Shown here: in pieces, positions 1 through 8,276 of the stretch
Layout: each line of letters begins with the position of its first letter
How positions within the stretch are numbered: the stretch's first letter is position 1
DNA from: Geomobilibacter sp964431365
Lineage (GTDB): Bacteria > Desulfobacterota > Desulfuromonadia > Geobacterales > DSM-12255
Length of the DNA stretch: 38,310 nucleotides
Direction: 5' to 3'
Assembly (NCBI GenBank): GCA_964431365.1
Contig: CAYSJJ010000038.1
Coordinates: forward strand, 1-38,310
Program-made: the position numbers and the translations under genes
Notes under the pieces: generated by a model
Seen by the model: only the letters and a program-made list of their open reading frames with translations
What the model was told of the DNA's origin: nothing
Database searches by the model: none

Positions 1-54
1 GCCGCACAAGGAGGCTTGCGAGGACGGCGGCGAGATGGCTGTTTTTCAGCAACC
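1..54 (-). repeat. Palindromic repeat family R1, copy A (cut by window edge)
   Basis: This stretch is the reverse complement of the left arm of the R1 copies at 8025-8229 and 28853-28973. The shared core contains GGTTGCTGAAAAACAGCC followed by a CATCTCGCCGCCGTCCTCG block. Only one arm is inside the window. It begins one base after the stop codon of the crotonase gene at 56-829, so the element sits directly against the gene end. Confidence 0.8.
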
Positions 55-55
55 G

Positions 56-829
56 TTACGGAAAACGGGAGAAGTCCGGCTTGCGGTGCTCCCTGAACGC
101 CCGCAGCGCCTCGGCTGCCTCCGGCGACCGGAGTCGCTCGGCAAAGCAGCCGACCTCGTGCAGGGCGGTTTCAAGGAGTGCGTCCGCGTACTCCCGTTTC
201 AGGAGCGCCTTGGTCATCCGAACAGCCGCCGCCGGCTGGGCGGCCAGTCGCAGGGCAACGGACCGGGCCGCGTCCAGCACGGTCCCGTCGGGGAAGAGCC
301 GGTTCACGATCCCCACCTCCCTGGCCTCGGCGGCCGGGAAGGAGCCTCCCAGCAGGAGCAGTTCCGCTGCCCGCTGGTGCCCCATCAGGCGAGGGAGCAG
401 GAGCGTCGAGCCCGCCTCGGGGCAGAGGCCGAGGTTCACGAACGGCATCTGGAACTGCGCCCCCTCCCCTGCATAGACCAGATCGCAGTGGAGCAGCATG
501 GTCACGCCGACGCCGATGGCCATCCCCTCGACCGCGGCAATGATCGGCTTTTTGGCCCGGAACAGGGTGGTCAGGAACCCCATGACCGGGCTGTCGCTGG
601 CAAGGAACGAGGCGTCGAGGAAGTCGGCCAGGTCATTGCCGCTGGTAAAGCAACCGCCGCTGCCGGAGATCAGGACCGCCCGCACGCCGTCGTCGCGGTC
701 GGCCTCCCCCAGCGCCGCATCCAGGGCGCCGTACATGGCCATGTTCAGGGCGTTCTTCTTGTCGGGCCGGTTCAGGAGCAGCGTCAGCACCCCCTCCCGG
801 AGTTCGGTCCGGACCAGTTCGTCGGTCAT
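56..829 (-). CDS. Crotonase-fold enoyl-CoA hydratase/isomerase family protein, probably delta3-delta2-enoyl-CoA isomerase type
   Basis: 257 residues, the usual crotonase length. The N-terminal RPDKKNALN and the central GGCFTSGNDLADF oxyanion-hole segment place it in the family. The two glutamates used by true enoyl-CoA hydratases are not visible: the positions expected in a GGGCE-type and a QPE-type motif read GVGVT and MPF. A glutamate is present at residue 138 in LGLCPEAGS, resembling the LGxSPEG motif of peroxisomal-type enoyl-CoA isomerases. An isomerase role is inferred and would fit the nearby dienoyl-CoA reductase, since both serve unsaturated fatty-acid oxidation. The ATG overlaps the stop of the thioesterase gene (ATGA) and is preceded by a purine-rich GGAGGAG site, so the two are translationally coupled. 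Substrate is unknown; a plain hydratase annotation is the alternative. Confidence 0.85.
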   Translation of the reverse strand: MTDELVRTELREGVLTLLLNRPDKKNALNMAMYGALDAALGEADRDDGVRAVLISGSGGCFTSGNDLADFLDASFLASDSPVMGFLTTLFRAKKPIIAAVEGMAIGVGVTMLLHCDLVYAGEGAQFQMPFVNLGLCPEAGSTLLLPRLMGHQRAAELLLLGGSFPAAEAREVGIVNRLFPDGTVLDAARSVALRLAAQPAAAVRMTKALLKREYADALLETALHEVGCFAERLRSPEAAEALRAFREHRKPDFSRFP

Positions 830-1233
830 GGCTCCTCCCCCTCCCCTTCGGCCATCGCCCGGAGGATGGCGGGGACGGCGATGGTCTTCCTGTTCGCGTT
901 GTCGTAGCAGACCATGACGGTCTTTGCCGTGGCAAAGGTCTTTTCCGCTCCGTCATGGACGCGGTAGGCAAGGTCGAAGCTGCTCCTGCCGACCCGTGAC
1001 ACCGTGATGGAGACCACCACCCGGTCGTCGAACAGGATCGGCAGCTTGTAGTCGCACTCGGCCCTGGCCACCAGCAGATAGGTTCCCTGGCTGGTCAGCT
1101 CGCGAAACGGCCCGCTGATGAGCCGTACGCGAGCCGTTTCCAGGTAGTCGAAGTAGACGACGTTGTTGACGTGACCATAGATGTCGAGATCGGAAAAGCG
1201 CATCTCGATCGGTATGTCGTAGCTCCGTGCCAT
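826..1233 (-). CDS. Acyl-CoA thioesterase, 4-hydroxybenzoyl-CoA thioesterase/YbgC hotdog family
   Basis: 135 residues with the hotdog-family signature near the N-terminus: D15-L-D17-I-Y-G-H-V-N-N, then Y-F-D-Y-L-E-T-A-R. Asp17 matches the catalytic aspartate of 4-hydroxybenzoyl-CoA thioesterases. The family hydrolyses acyl-CoA thioesters to free acid and CoA in the cytoplasm. I chose the ATG at 1233 (MARSYDIP) rather than an in-frame GTG at 1239, because GGGAGG lies about seven bases before the ATG and directly abuts the GTG. The gene sits two bases downstream of the chalcone-isomerase-like gene and overlaps the crotonase gene by 4 bp. In a beta-oxidation cluster it may relieve CoA sequestration by slow intermediates; the substrate is not evident. 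Confidence 0.88.
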   Translation of the reverse strand: MARSYDIPIEMRFSDLDIYGHVNNVVYFDYLETARVRLISGPFRELTSQGTYLLVARAECDYKLPILFDDRVVVSITVSRVGRSSFDLAYRVHDGAEKTFATAKTVMVCYDNANRKTIAVPAILRAMAEGEGEEP

Positions 1234-1235
1234 GG

Positions 1236-1787
1236 TCACCCTCCCAGCATCCCTTTCTTCAAGGCCTCGTCAGCCGGCTTCTCCCCGAAATAGATGGCCA
1301 TGATGCCGCCTGCCAGCCTGCCGGACGGGACGCTTCCCAGGAGCTTGCCGTTATGCCTGACCACCACGTTCCCGTCGCCGGGGAGCACCAGGTCCACCAC
1401 GTCGCCGCGCAGAAAGTCGGCGGTGAAGAGGGCGAGGAACCGCTTCACCTCTGCGGAGCCGGCCAGGTCGGGGGCGTTGTTGGCAAACCCTTCGCTGAAG
1501 GCCTCCGTGATCTTCCCCCGGTCGACCTTGCTGTGGAGGAAGTTCATCCGGATCAGCCGGTCCCCCTTGTCGTTGAGCGCCTCGGCCGGGGTTGCCAACC
1601 GTTTCGCGCTGTAGAGCGAACCGATATAGACTTTGACGAAGAATTTCTTCCTGATGCCGGCGCCGTTCAGCTTCAAGGCATGGCCGTTCACCGTGACCGA
1701 CGGCTCCAGGTTGACGCCGGCCACCTCCAGGGCTGCGGCCGGCAGGGCCGAAAGGAGTATCAGCAGCAAAGCGGTAAACAGTTTCAT
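1236..1787 (-). CDS. Exported chalcone-isomerase-fold protein (Chalcone_3 type)
   Basis: 183 residues from the ATG at 1787, chosen because GGAAAGGA precedes it at normal spacing; an upstream in-frame ATG at 1811 lacks such a site. The first about 20 residues (MKLFTALLLILLSALPAAA) form a Sec signal peptide ending in an A-x-A-like site, so the protein is probably periplasmic. The mature part contains LNGAGIRKKFFVKVYIGSLY, typical of bacterial chalcone-isomerase-like proteins, followed by the family's R-M-N-F-L segment. These proteins are not flavonoid enzymes in bacteria; some plant relatives of this fold bind fatty acids. Location between a dienoyl-CoA reductase and a thioesterase makes a fatty-acid-binding or chaperone role attractive, but that is inference. 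Bases 1788-1835 hold no other gene. Confidence 0.82.
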   Translation of the reverse strand: MKLFTALLLILLSALPAAALEVAGVNLEPSVTVNGHALKLNGAGIRKKFFVKVYIGSLYSAKRLATPAEALNDKGDRLIRMNFLHSKVDRGKITEAFSEGFANNAPDLAGSAEVKRFLALFTADFLRGDVVDLVLPGDGNVVVRHNGKLLGSVPSGRLAGGIMAIYFGEKPADEALKKGMLGG

Positions 1788-1835
1788 CCGTATCATCCTT
1801 TCCGTTACCATGATTCTTCCTCGATACCTGCGGTA

Positions 1836-3839
1836 TCAACCGATCTCCCGGCCGGCCAGGAACCCGTTGTGCACGGCGTCGAAGACCATGGCCGGCCTGG
1901 CCGCGTCCCCCACCACCCGGAGCGGCAGCCCCAGGGCTTCGACAACCCCCTGCAGTGGGTTCGCGGAGCGGGTCCCCACCGCCAGCACCACCGTGTCGGC
2001 CGGGATCGCCTCGATCCGGCCGTCGTTCTCGATCCGTACGGAGTCGGTGCAGATCTCCACCACCCGGGCCGCGACCCGCGTCTTCACCCCGTAGCGCTCC
2101 ACGTCCTGCATCATCGTCCAACGGGTGCTCTTGCCGAAGTTCTTCCCCAGTTCGTCCAGCATCTCGATGACCGTGACCTCCTTGCTGCCGCGGGTCGCCA
2201 GGTCGTAGAGGCTGTCGGGCAGCTCGGCGCCGTGGACCAGGAGGAACTTGAGCGCCTCGCCGGAAAGGGTCCCCTTTTCCGCCAGCAGGAGCGCCGTCTC
2301 GATCCCGACGGCTCCGCCGCCGATCACCGCAACCCGTCTGCCGGTAACTGCCGTGCCTCGCAGCAGATCCCACGCCTGGATCACGTGGGGGAGCTCCACC
2401 CCGGGAATGGGGGGGGTGACCGGCGTGCCGCCGGTGGCGAGGATGACCGCGTCGGGCGCGGAGCGGCGCAGGAGCTCCGCATCCACAGCCGAACCGAAAT
2501 GAACCGTTACGCCGGAGAGGAGCAGCTGCCGCTGCAGGTCGTCGGCCAGGACCCGGAACTCCTCCCGTCCCGGCGGCGCCCCGGCCAGCAGGAGCTGCCC
2601 CCCCAGCCGGTCGCTCCGCTCATGGAGCGTCACCCGGTGGCCACGTCTGGCAGCCGCCAGGGCCGCGCTCATCCCGGCAGCGCCCCCGCCGACCACCATG
2701 ACGTGGAGCGGCTTCTCCGCCTTCTCCACGGAACGCTCCCGCTCGTAGCCGGCCAGCGGGTTGCAGAGGCACTCGACGGGGCGCATCTTGAAGAGGTTGT
2801 CGAAACACCCCTGGCCGCAGGCGACGCAGTGGACGATTTCGCCCTCGCGGCCGTTCTGGGCCTTTTCCGGGAACCGGGGATCGGCGATCAGGGCGCGGCC
2901 CACGGCCACCATGTCGCAGATGCCGTCGCTGATCATCTCCCGGGCCGTCTGCGGGTCGTTGATCCGGTGGCTGGCGATGACCGGCACGCCGACCCGTTCC
3001 TTGATCCCCCTTGCCAGGTAGGCGAAGACCCCGCGGGGGACCTCGGTGACGATCTGGGGGACCAGGGCCTCGTGCCAGCCGACATTGACGCAGAGGGCAT
3101 CCACCCCACCGGCGGCCAGGAGCGCGGCGAACTCCTCCAGTTCATGCCGGCCCATCCCCCCCTTCATGAAGTCGTTGCCGTTCATCCTGACCAGGAGGGG
3201 AAACCGCTCCCCGACGGTTCCCCTGACCGCCCGGACCACCTCCAGGCCAAAGCGGGTCCGGTTGTCGAACGAACCGCCGTATGCGTCGCTCCGCTGGTTG
3301 GTGAGGGGGGAGAGGAACTCGCTGATCAGGTAGCCGGTGCCGGCCAGGATCTCCACCGCGTCGAAGCCGGCCTCCCGTACCCGTCCCGCTGCCTCGGCGA
3401 ACCGGCCGACGATCCCGTCGATCTCCTCGACCGTCAGCTCGTGCGGCGTCTCACGGGTCAACCGCGAGGCGATGGGGGACGGGGCCACCGGCCGGTTCCC
3501 CCCCATGAGCATGGAGTGGTTGTAGCGGCCGGCATGGTTCAGCTGCACCGAGGCACGGGCGCCGTTGTCGCGGATGGCGACGGCCAGTCTGGCCAGGCCG
3601 GGGATGTGGGCATCCTTGTGGGCGCCGATGTTGGCGGGATTGCCCGAGCGCTCGTCCACCGTGGCGTAGCCGACCGTTATCATCCCGGCCCCGCCCCGTG
3701 CCCGCTCGGCGTAGAACTCCACCAGCCGGTCGGTCACGGCGTAATTGGCCGCCATGTTCAGGTGCATGGCCGGCATGAAGATCCGGTTCTTCACCTCCAT
3801 GGAGTTGATGGTGATCGGTTGAAACAGCGGGTCGGTCAT
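1836..3839 (-). CDS. fadH: 2,4-dienoyl-CoA reductase / NADH:flavin oxidoreductase, FadH type
   Basis: 667 residues, close to E. coli FadH (672). Residues 1-330 form an old-yellow-enzyme TIM barrel; Tyr170 in GTGYLISEFLSP and His256 in GWHEALVP match the active-site Tyr and His of FadH. A 4Fe-4S site follows with Cys338, Cys341, Cys345 and Cys357 (C-x2-C-x3-C-x11-C). The C-terminal half has two dinucleotide motifs, VVGGGAAGMSAA for FAD and VIGGGAVGIETA for the pyridine nucleotide. The known reaction removes a double bond from 2,4-dienoyl-CoA intermediates of polyunsaturated fatty acids, using NAD(P)H, FAD, Fe-S and FMN. AAAGGA lies about seven bases before the ATG. The family also includes enone reductases with other substrates, so the exact substrate is inferred from context. 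Confidence 0.9.
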   Translation of the reverse strand: MTDPLFQPITINSMEVKNRIFMPAMHLNMAANYAVTDRLVEFYAERARGGAGMITVGYATVDERSGNPANIGAHKDAHIPGLARLAVAIRDNGARASVQLNHAGRYNHSMLMGGNRPVAPSPIASRLTRETPHELTVEEIDGIVGRFAEAAGRVREAGFDAVEILAGTGYLISEFLSPLTNQRSDAYGGSFDNRTRFGLEVVRAVRGTVGERFPLLVRMNGNDFMKGGMGRHELEEFAALLAAGGVDALCVNVGWHEALVPQIVTEVPRGVFAYLARGIKERVGVPVIASHRINDPQTAREMISDGICDMVAVGRALIADPRFPEKAQNGREGEIVHCVACGQGCFDNLFKMRPVECLCNPLAGYERERSVEKAEKPLHVMVVGGGAAGMSAALAAARRGHRVTLHERSDRLGGQLLLAGAPPGREEFRVLADDLQRQLLLSGVTVHFGSAVDAELLRRSAPDAVILATGGTPVTPPIPGVELPHVIQAWDLLRGTAVTGRRVAVIGGGAVGIETALLLAEKGTLSGEALKFLLVHGAELPDSLYDLATRGSKEVTVIEMLDELGKNFGKSTRWTMMQDVERYGVKTRVAARVVEICTDSVRIENDGRIEAIPADTVVLAVGTRSANPLQGVVEALGLPLRVVGDAARPAMVFDAVHNGFLAGREIG

Positions 3840-3858
3840 GGTCTGGTCCTTTCAAACC

Positions 3859-3906
3859 GGCTCCCCCTCCTGCCTCCCCCAGCGGGGGAGGGTTAGGGTG
3901 GGGGCT
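3859..3906 (-). repeat. Short GC-rich palindromic repeat family R3, copy 1
   Basis: Read on the minus strand it starts CAGCCCCCACCCTAACC and contains the perfect hairpin CTCCCCC-GCT-GGGGGAG. It lies between the MBL-fold gene and fadH. A related unit with the same C-rich arm followed by a CTCCCC/GGGGAG hairpin occurs at 10704-10786. Such palindromes often translate as PHPNPPPLGE in a shadow frame, as here. It could act as a transcript-processing or attenuation hairpin; no direct evidence. Confidence 0.65.
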
Positions 3907-3929
3907 GTTAGCCGGCATCCTCTGTGCTG

Positions 3930-4871
3930 CTATCGCCTGCTCACTCTTTCATACATCTCCGCCACGGCGCCGAAGAGCCCGATCCGCTCCAGCGTCGACT
4001 TCAGCAGCTCCGGGTTCTCCAGGAAATCGAGCATGAAGACGATCTCCGAGGCCTTCAGGTAGACCAGGAAAGGCTCCACGAGCCTCCCCCTGAAGAGCCG
4101 CTCGATGATCCCGGTAAGCGTTAGGTGCCGCAGCGGCAGGATCTGGGCCGAACGCTGGAGAAGGGTCCGGACGTAGAAGAGGATCGCCTCGTCCACCGAT
4201 GCGGGGGGCTCCCGGTGGCCCGGCATGATCCGCATCCCCCGCAGCCGGACGAGGTTCAGGAGCGAAGCGCAGTAGGCGTCGTAGTTCCGGAAACGCCCCT
4301 GGAAACTCTCCATGTCGATGTCCAGGAGCGGCGCCTGGAAGACGTTCTGCAGCAGGATATCGCCGGTTACCGCATACTCGCCGGCCAGATAGACCAGGTC
4401 GCTCTGGGAGTGCCCCGGGCAGGCGAGCCAGTCGATGCCGAGGTCGGCCAGTTCGGGCGCCTCCTCGACGATGGAATACCGCTCCGGAGCGGTGGGGAAG
4501 ACCTTGTTCCTGCTGAACGCGTCCTGCAACTCCCGCACAAAGGCGTCGTCAAAGCCGTACTCCCGGAGCAGCCCGGCCTGGGCCGAGAGCCGCTCCTTCT
4601 GCCGCCTGAACTTGATCGCGTCCCGGCGGGCGATGAAGAGACGGGCGTCGCTCTTCTCCAGCAGCAGGCTGGCCAGACCGTAATGGTCCACATGACAGTG
4701 GGTGACGAAAATGTGCGTGACCCGGCCGAGATCGACCGCCTCCCGGAGCGCGGTCTCCCCCTCCGGGGTCGGCGGGCCGGTGTCGAACAGGGCGAGGCCC
4801 CCCTCCATCTCCAGGGAGTAGTAGTGGGCCTCCCCCACCATGTACGGTGTCTGTACCGTGTGGCGACGCAT
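3930..4871 (-). CDS. MBL-fold metallo-hydrolase
   Basis: 313 residues. The metal-binding signature T-H58-C-H60-V-D62-H63-Y is near the N-terminus, followed later by PGHSQSDLVYL and MPGHREPP, which supply further metal-ligand histidines, so a dinuclear Zn/Fe site is probably intact. No signal peptide is seen; the protein is probably cytoplasmic. The C-terminal 80 residues are helical and resemble the extra domain of the glyoxalase-II/LACTB2-like branch. The start lies 8 bp after the fadE stop, so it is almost certainly transcribed with fadNAE. Context suggests hydrolysis of a thioester or lactone formed during fatty-acid oxidation, but the substrate cannot be read from the sequence. Confidence 0.87.
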   Translation of the reverse strand: MRRHTVQTPYMVGEAHYYSLEMEGGLALFDTGPPTPEGETALREAVDLGRVTHIFVTHCHVDHYGLASLLLEKSDARLFIARRDAIKFRRQKERLSAQAGLLREYGFDDAFVRELQDAFSRNKVFPTAPERYSIVEEAPELADLGIDWLACPGHSQSDLVYLAGEYAVTGDILLQNVFQAPLLDIDMESFQGRFRNYDAYCASLLNLVRLRGMRIMPGHREPPASVDEAILFYVRTLLQRSAQILPLRHLTLTGIIERLFRGRLVEPFLVYLKASEIVFMLDFLENPELLKSTLERIGLFGAVAEMYERVSRR

Positions 4872-4879
4872 GGTCCGGC

Positions 4880-6658
4880 TCAGAAGATGTACCTCTCCGC
4901 CTCGATGCAGGCGTCGGCCAGGAGACGCTTGGACTGCAGGAGGCCGGTGGCGTCGTACTTGGTGAAGCGCCGGATGCCGGCCAGGAGCATGGTCAGGGTG
5001 TCACCCTCCTCGATGTAGAAGGCTGCCTTGCGGGCTGCCGTGGCGGTGCGTTCGGCGGCCTCGAAGGTGAAGCTCCTGACCGCTGCCGTGACCGCCCCCT
5101 TCCGGGTGTCGCTCAGGGAGGGGAGGATCTTCTCGGCACGGAGCACGGCGCTCTCGATGGCGAAGATGTTGATGGCCACGTCGGCCACGGCCAGGAGGAG
5201 CTCCTGTTCGTCCTTGATGGTGGCCATGAACTTCTGGGCGCCGGTGCCGGCCACCACCAGGAACGCTTTTTTCAGATTGGCGATCAGCGCCTTTTCCGCG
5301 GCAAAGGGGACCGTGTCGTCGATCTCGTCGAAGGAGGGGGTCATGAGCGACTCGAACGCCTTCATCGCCTCTCTCTGGAGCGGGATCTCACCCTTCATGG
5401 CCCGGCGGAGGATGGTGCCGGGGATCAGGAGACGGTTGATCTCGCTGGTCCCCTCCCAGATGCGGTTGATCCGCTCGTCCCGATAGTATCCCTCGGCCGG
5501 GTACTCCTGGATGAAGCCGTAGCCGCCGTGGATCTGCACCACCTCGTCCACCACCTGCGCCAGAACCTCGCTGCAGAAGACCTTGGCGATGGCGCACTCG
5601 ATGGAGTATTCCTCGATCCCCTGTTGATACGTTTCATAGTAGTCGGGCGTCCCCTTCGGGAGGGTGGCAATACGGTCGTCGATCAGACCGGCCAGGCGGT
5701 AGACGACCGATTCCGACGCGAAGATGGCGGCGCTCATGTCGGCGATCTTTTCCTTGATGGCGCCGAAGGTTCCGATAGTCACGCCAAAGGCCTTTCTTTC
5801 GTTGGCGTATTTGATCCCGGTAGTGAGTGATTCCTTGGCAGCACCGGTGACAGCGGCTCCCAGCTTGAATCGCCCGACATTGAGGACGTTGAAGGCTATC
5901 TTGTGTCCTTTGCCGATCTCCCCCAGCAGGTTTTCAACCGGGACCTTGGCGTCTTCCAGGATGATCTGGGTCGTGGATGAACCCTTGACCCCCATCTTTT
6001 TCTCTTCCGGTCCGACGCTTAGTCCTTCGGTACTCCGCTCGACCAGGAAACCGGTGAAATGCTGCTTGTCGATCTTGGCAAAGACCGTGTAGAGGTCGGC
6101 GATGCCGCCGTTGGTGATGAACTGCTTGGTACCGTTGAGGATGTAGTGTTTCCCGTCAGCGGAGAGGGTGGCGGTAGCCGCAGCGCCGAGCGCATCACTG
6201 CCGGAGCCGGGTTCGGTAAGACAGTAGGCGGCAATCCACTCGCCGGAGATGATCTTGCCGAGATATTTCTCTTTCTGCTCTTTGGTGCCGTAATAGATCA
6301 GGGGGAGGGTGCCGATGCCGGTATGGGCCGAATAGGTGCACAACAGCGACCCGGCCGGGGCCAGTTTTTCCGCCACCAGCATGCTGGTGGCCTTGTCCAG
6401 TTCAAGACCGCCATACTCCTCGGGGGCATCGATCATCAACAATCCCAGCTCGCCACATTTTTTCATCAGCTCGACCGTCAGAGGAAGATCCTGATGCTCG
6501 ATCCTCTCGCGCTGCGGGATAACCTCGTTCAGGACAAACTGTTCGGTTGTCTCGCCGATCTGCCGCTGTTCGTCGGTAAAATCCTCCGGGGTGAAGACAT
6601 CGTCCTTGGTCACCTCGGTAATCAGGTATTCGGCACCCTTGAAAAGTTTCGCTGCCAT
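4880..6658 (-). CDS. fadE: Acyl-CoA dehydrogenase, FadE type of the fadNAE set
   Basis: 592 residues, like the about 594-residue Bacillus FadE and longer than ordinary 380-residue acyl-CoA dehydrogenases because of a C-terminal helical extension. Family motifs include YCLTEPGSGSDALGA for FAD and substrate binding, and QIHGGYGFIQEYPAEGYYRD followed by I-W-E-G-T-S-E-I with the catalytic Glu region. It catalyses the first, FAD-linked step of beta-oxidation and passes electrons to electron-transfer flavoprotein, which is not encoded here. I start at the ATG at 6658 (MAAKLFKG): AAGGAG lies about eight bases upstream, and that site would fall inside the longer reading frame that begins at a TTG (6682). 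Gene order fadN-fadA-fadE matches Bacillus. Confidence 0.93.
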   Translation of the reverse strand: MAAKLFKGAEYLITEVTKDDVFTPEDFTDEQRQIGETTEQFVLNEVIPQRERIEHQDLPLTVELMKKCGELGLLMIDAPEEYGGLELDKATSMLVAEKLAPAGSLLCTYSAHTGIGTLPLIYYGTKEQKEKYLGKIISGEWIAAYCLTEPGSGSDALGAAATATLSADGKHYILNGTKQFITNGGIADLYTVFAKIDKQHFTGFLVERSTEGLSVGPEEKKMGVKGSSTTQIILEDAKVPVENLLGEIGKGHKIAFNVLNVGRFKLGAAVTGAAKESLTTGIKYANERKAFGVTIGTFGAIKEKIADMSAAIFASESVVYRLAGLIDDRIATLPKGTPDYYETYQQGIEEYSIECAIAKVFCSEVLAQVVDEVVQIHGGYGFIQEYPAEGYYRDERINRIWEGTSEINRLLIPGTILRRAMKGEIPLQREAMKAFESLMTPSFDEIDDTVPFAAEKALIANLKKAFLVVAGTGAQKFMATIKDEQELLLAVADVAINIFAIESAVLRAEKILPSLSDTRKGAVTAAVRSFTFEAAERTATAARKAAFYIEEGDTLTMLLAGIRRFTKYDATGLLQSKRLLADACIEAERYIF

Positions 6659-6707
6659 GTCGGCTCTCCTTGTAGTGGTCAAATTGGAATCAATTCAAAA
6701 GCAACTT

Positions 6708-6818
6708 ACCGCAGAGGACGCCGTGGGAATTCAAAAGGTTAGCTAACCACCTGGTCAGCTGGTGATTTCATCGTAGCCCTGTGCGTTCCTCTCTGCGATC
6801 CTCTGCGTCCTCTGCGGT
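6708..6818. repeat. Palindromic intergenic element R4 with perfect 14-bp terminal inverted repeats
   Basis: ACCGCAGAGGACGC at 6708-6721 is the exact reverse complement of GCGTCCTCTGCGGT at 6805-6818. Inside is a perfect 12-bp palindrome, GGTTAGCTAACC, at 6737-6748, and the right part carries tandem CTCTGCG units. It fills most of the gap between fadA and fadE. No second copy is in the window, so the call as a repeat element rests on its symmetric architecture. Confidence 0.6.
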
Positions 6819-6836
6819 GCCAGCTTTCGGGTAGCG

Positions 6837-8009
6837 TTACACCTTCTCGAAGATCCCGGCCGCCCCCATGCCGCCGCCGATGCACATGGAGACCATGCCG
6901 TAGCGGGTGGAGCTCCGCTGCATCTCGTGCAGGAGCGTCGCGGTCAGTTTGGCGCCGGTGCATCCCAGGGGGTGCCCCAGGGCGATGGCCCCGCCGTTCA
7001 CGTTCACCCTGGCCGGATCGATCCCCAGTTCCCTGACGCAGGCCAGGGACTGGACCGCGAAGGCCTCGTTCAACTCGATCAGGCCGATGTCCGCCAGGGA
7101 GAGTCCGGCCAGCTTCAGCGCAGCCGGGATCGCCGCCACCGGGCCGATCCCCATGACCTCCGGCGCCACCCCCTTGACGGCAAAGGCGACGAACCGGGCC
7201 AGGGCCTTCTTCCCGACCCGCTCAAGGTAGTCGCCGGAGACCACCAGCACGGCTGCTGCGCCGTCGGTCATCTGGGAGGAGTTCCCGGCCGTTACCGAGC
7301 CGTTTGCCCTGAAGGCCGGCTTCAGCCTGGCAAGGGCAGCGGCGGTGGTCTCCCCCCGCACGCCGTCGTCCCCCTCCACCAGCTCCCTGCTCCTCTTCAT
7401 CTTGCCGTTCACCAGGGCGCAGTTCTCCACCTCCACCGGGATGATCTCGTCCCGGAACCTGCCGGCGGCAATGGCTGCGGCGGCCTTCTGGTGGCTCGCC
7501 GCCGCAAAGGCGTCCTGGTCCTCCCGGTTGATGGCGTACTTGTCGGCCACCAGTTCCGCGGTGATCCCCATGGAGGCGTACGACTCGGGCCAGGAGGCGA
7601 CCAGCGACGGGTTGGCGCTGAATTTGCCCCCCCCCATGGGGATCATCGTCATGCTCTCGGCGCCGCCGGCGATGATGCAGTCGCTGAAGCCGGCCATGAT
7701 CCGCTCGGCAGCGGCGGCGATGGACTGGAGACCGGACGAGCAGAAGCGGTTCACGGTCTGGGCCGGCACCTCCACCGGCAGGCCGGCCCGCATGGCCGCC
7801 ACCCGGGCCATGTTCATCCCCTGCTCCGCCTCGGGGAAGGCGCACCCCATGATGACGTCCTCCACGTCCAGCGGGTCGACGCCGCTCCTTTCCACGAGCC
7901 CCTTGATGGCGGCGGCGGCCAGGTCGTCCGGCCTCATATCCCTGAACTTTCCCTTTTTGGCCTTGCACCCGGCGGTGCGGTATGCTGCCAGGATGTATGC
8001 GGTTTTCAT
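6837..8009 (-). CDS. fadA: Acetyl-CoA acyltransferase (3-ketoacyl-CoA thiolase)
   Basis: 390 residues, full length for thiolases and close to Bacillus FadA (391). The acylated nucleophile is Cys90 in NRFCSSGLQS. The C-terminal catalytic elements ALGHPLGCTGA (His about 347) and MCIGGGMGAAG (Cys about 378) are intact. It cleaves 3-ketoacyl-CoA with CoA to give acetyl-CoA and a chain shortened by two carbons. GGAGGA lies at good spacing before the ATG. Repeat R1-B lies upstream, between it and fadN, and element R4 lies downstream, between it and fadE. Degradative rather than biosynthetic use is inferred from its beta-oxidation neighbours. Confidence 0.95.
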   Translation of the reverse strand: MKTAYILAAYRTAGCKAKKGKFRDMRPDDLAAAAIKGLVERSGVDPLDVEDVIMGCAFPEAEQGMNMARVAAMRAGLPVEVPAQTVNRFCSSGLQSIAAAAERIMAGFSDCIIAGGAESMTMIPMGGGKFSANPSLVASWPESYASMGITAELVADKYAINREDQDAFAAASHQKAAAAIAAGRFRDEIIPVEVENCALVNGKMKRSRELVEGDDGVRGETTAAALARLKPAFRANGSVTAGNSSQMTDGAAAVLVVSGDYLERVGKKALARFVAFAVKGVAPEVMGIGPVAAIPAALKLAGLSLADIGLIELNEAFAVQSLACVRELGIDPARVNVNGGAIALGHPLGCTGAKLTATLLHEMQRSSTRYGMVSMCIGGGMGAAGIFEKV

Positions 8010-8024
8010 GGTATCCTCCGGAAG

Positions 8025-8229
8025 GGTCGCTGAAAAACAGCCATCTCGCCGCCGTCCTCGTTCGCTTCCTTGTGACTTCGGCCTGCGGCCTCACCCTTCG
8101 GGCGCCTTCGCGGTCCAATTTCACAGGTGAAATTGTGCGGCGTAGCGCTGTTTATGCCCGGTGTTCGGGTGCTACGCCTCCGCGGAGCTCGCTGCGGGTG
8201 CGACGATCTGACTATTTTTGAGCAACCTG
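8025..8229 (+). repeat. Palindromic repeat family R1, copy B (expanded loop)
   Basis: It begins GGTCGCTGAAAAACAGCC and ends with a TATTTTTGAGCAACC arm, matching copy C at 28853-28973 over both arms. It is about 80 bp longer: extra DNA includes the perfect dyad CAATTTCAC-AG-GTGAAATTG and a second GC-rich hairpin. The inner stem GGCGTAGC/GCTACGCC is kept, with its loop enlarged from 3 to about 25 bases. It lies between fadN and fadA, inside the predicted operon. Confidence 0.85.
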
Positions 8230-8276
8230 AGTTTCTCAATGTGTGATGCGCGTTGAATTGCCTTTGACTAAACCGT

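Noticed and set aside
1227..3896. An 889-codon open frame on the plus strand
   Set aside because: It is antisense to the chalcone-isomerase-like and fadH genes and shows no domain motif.
8006..8239. A 77-codon minus-strand ORF between fadN and fadA
   Set aside because: It is repeat R1 read as protein; the same peptide pieces recur in the frame across copy C at 28853-28973, which marks it as repeat translation.
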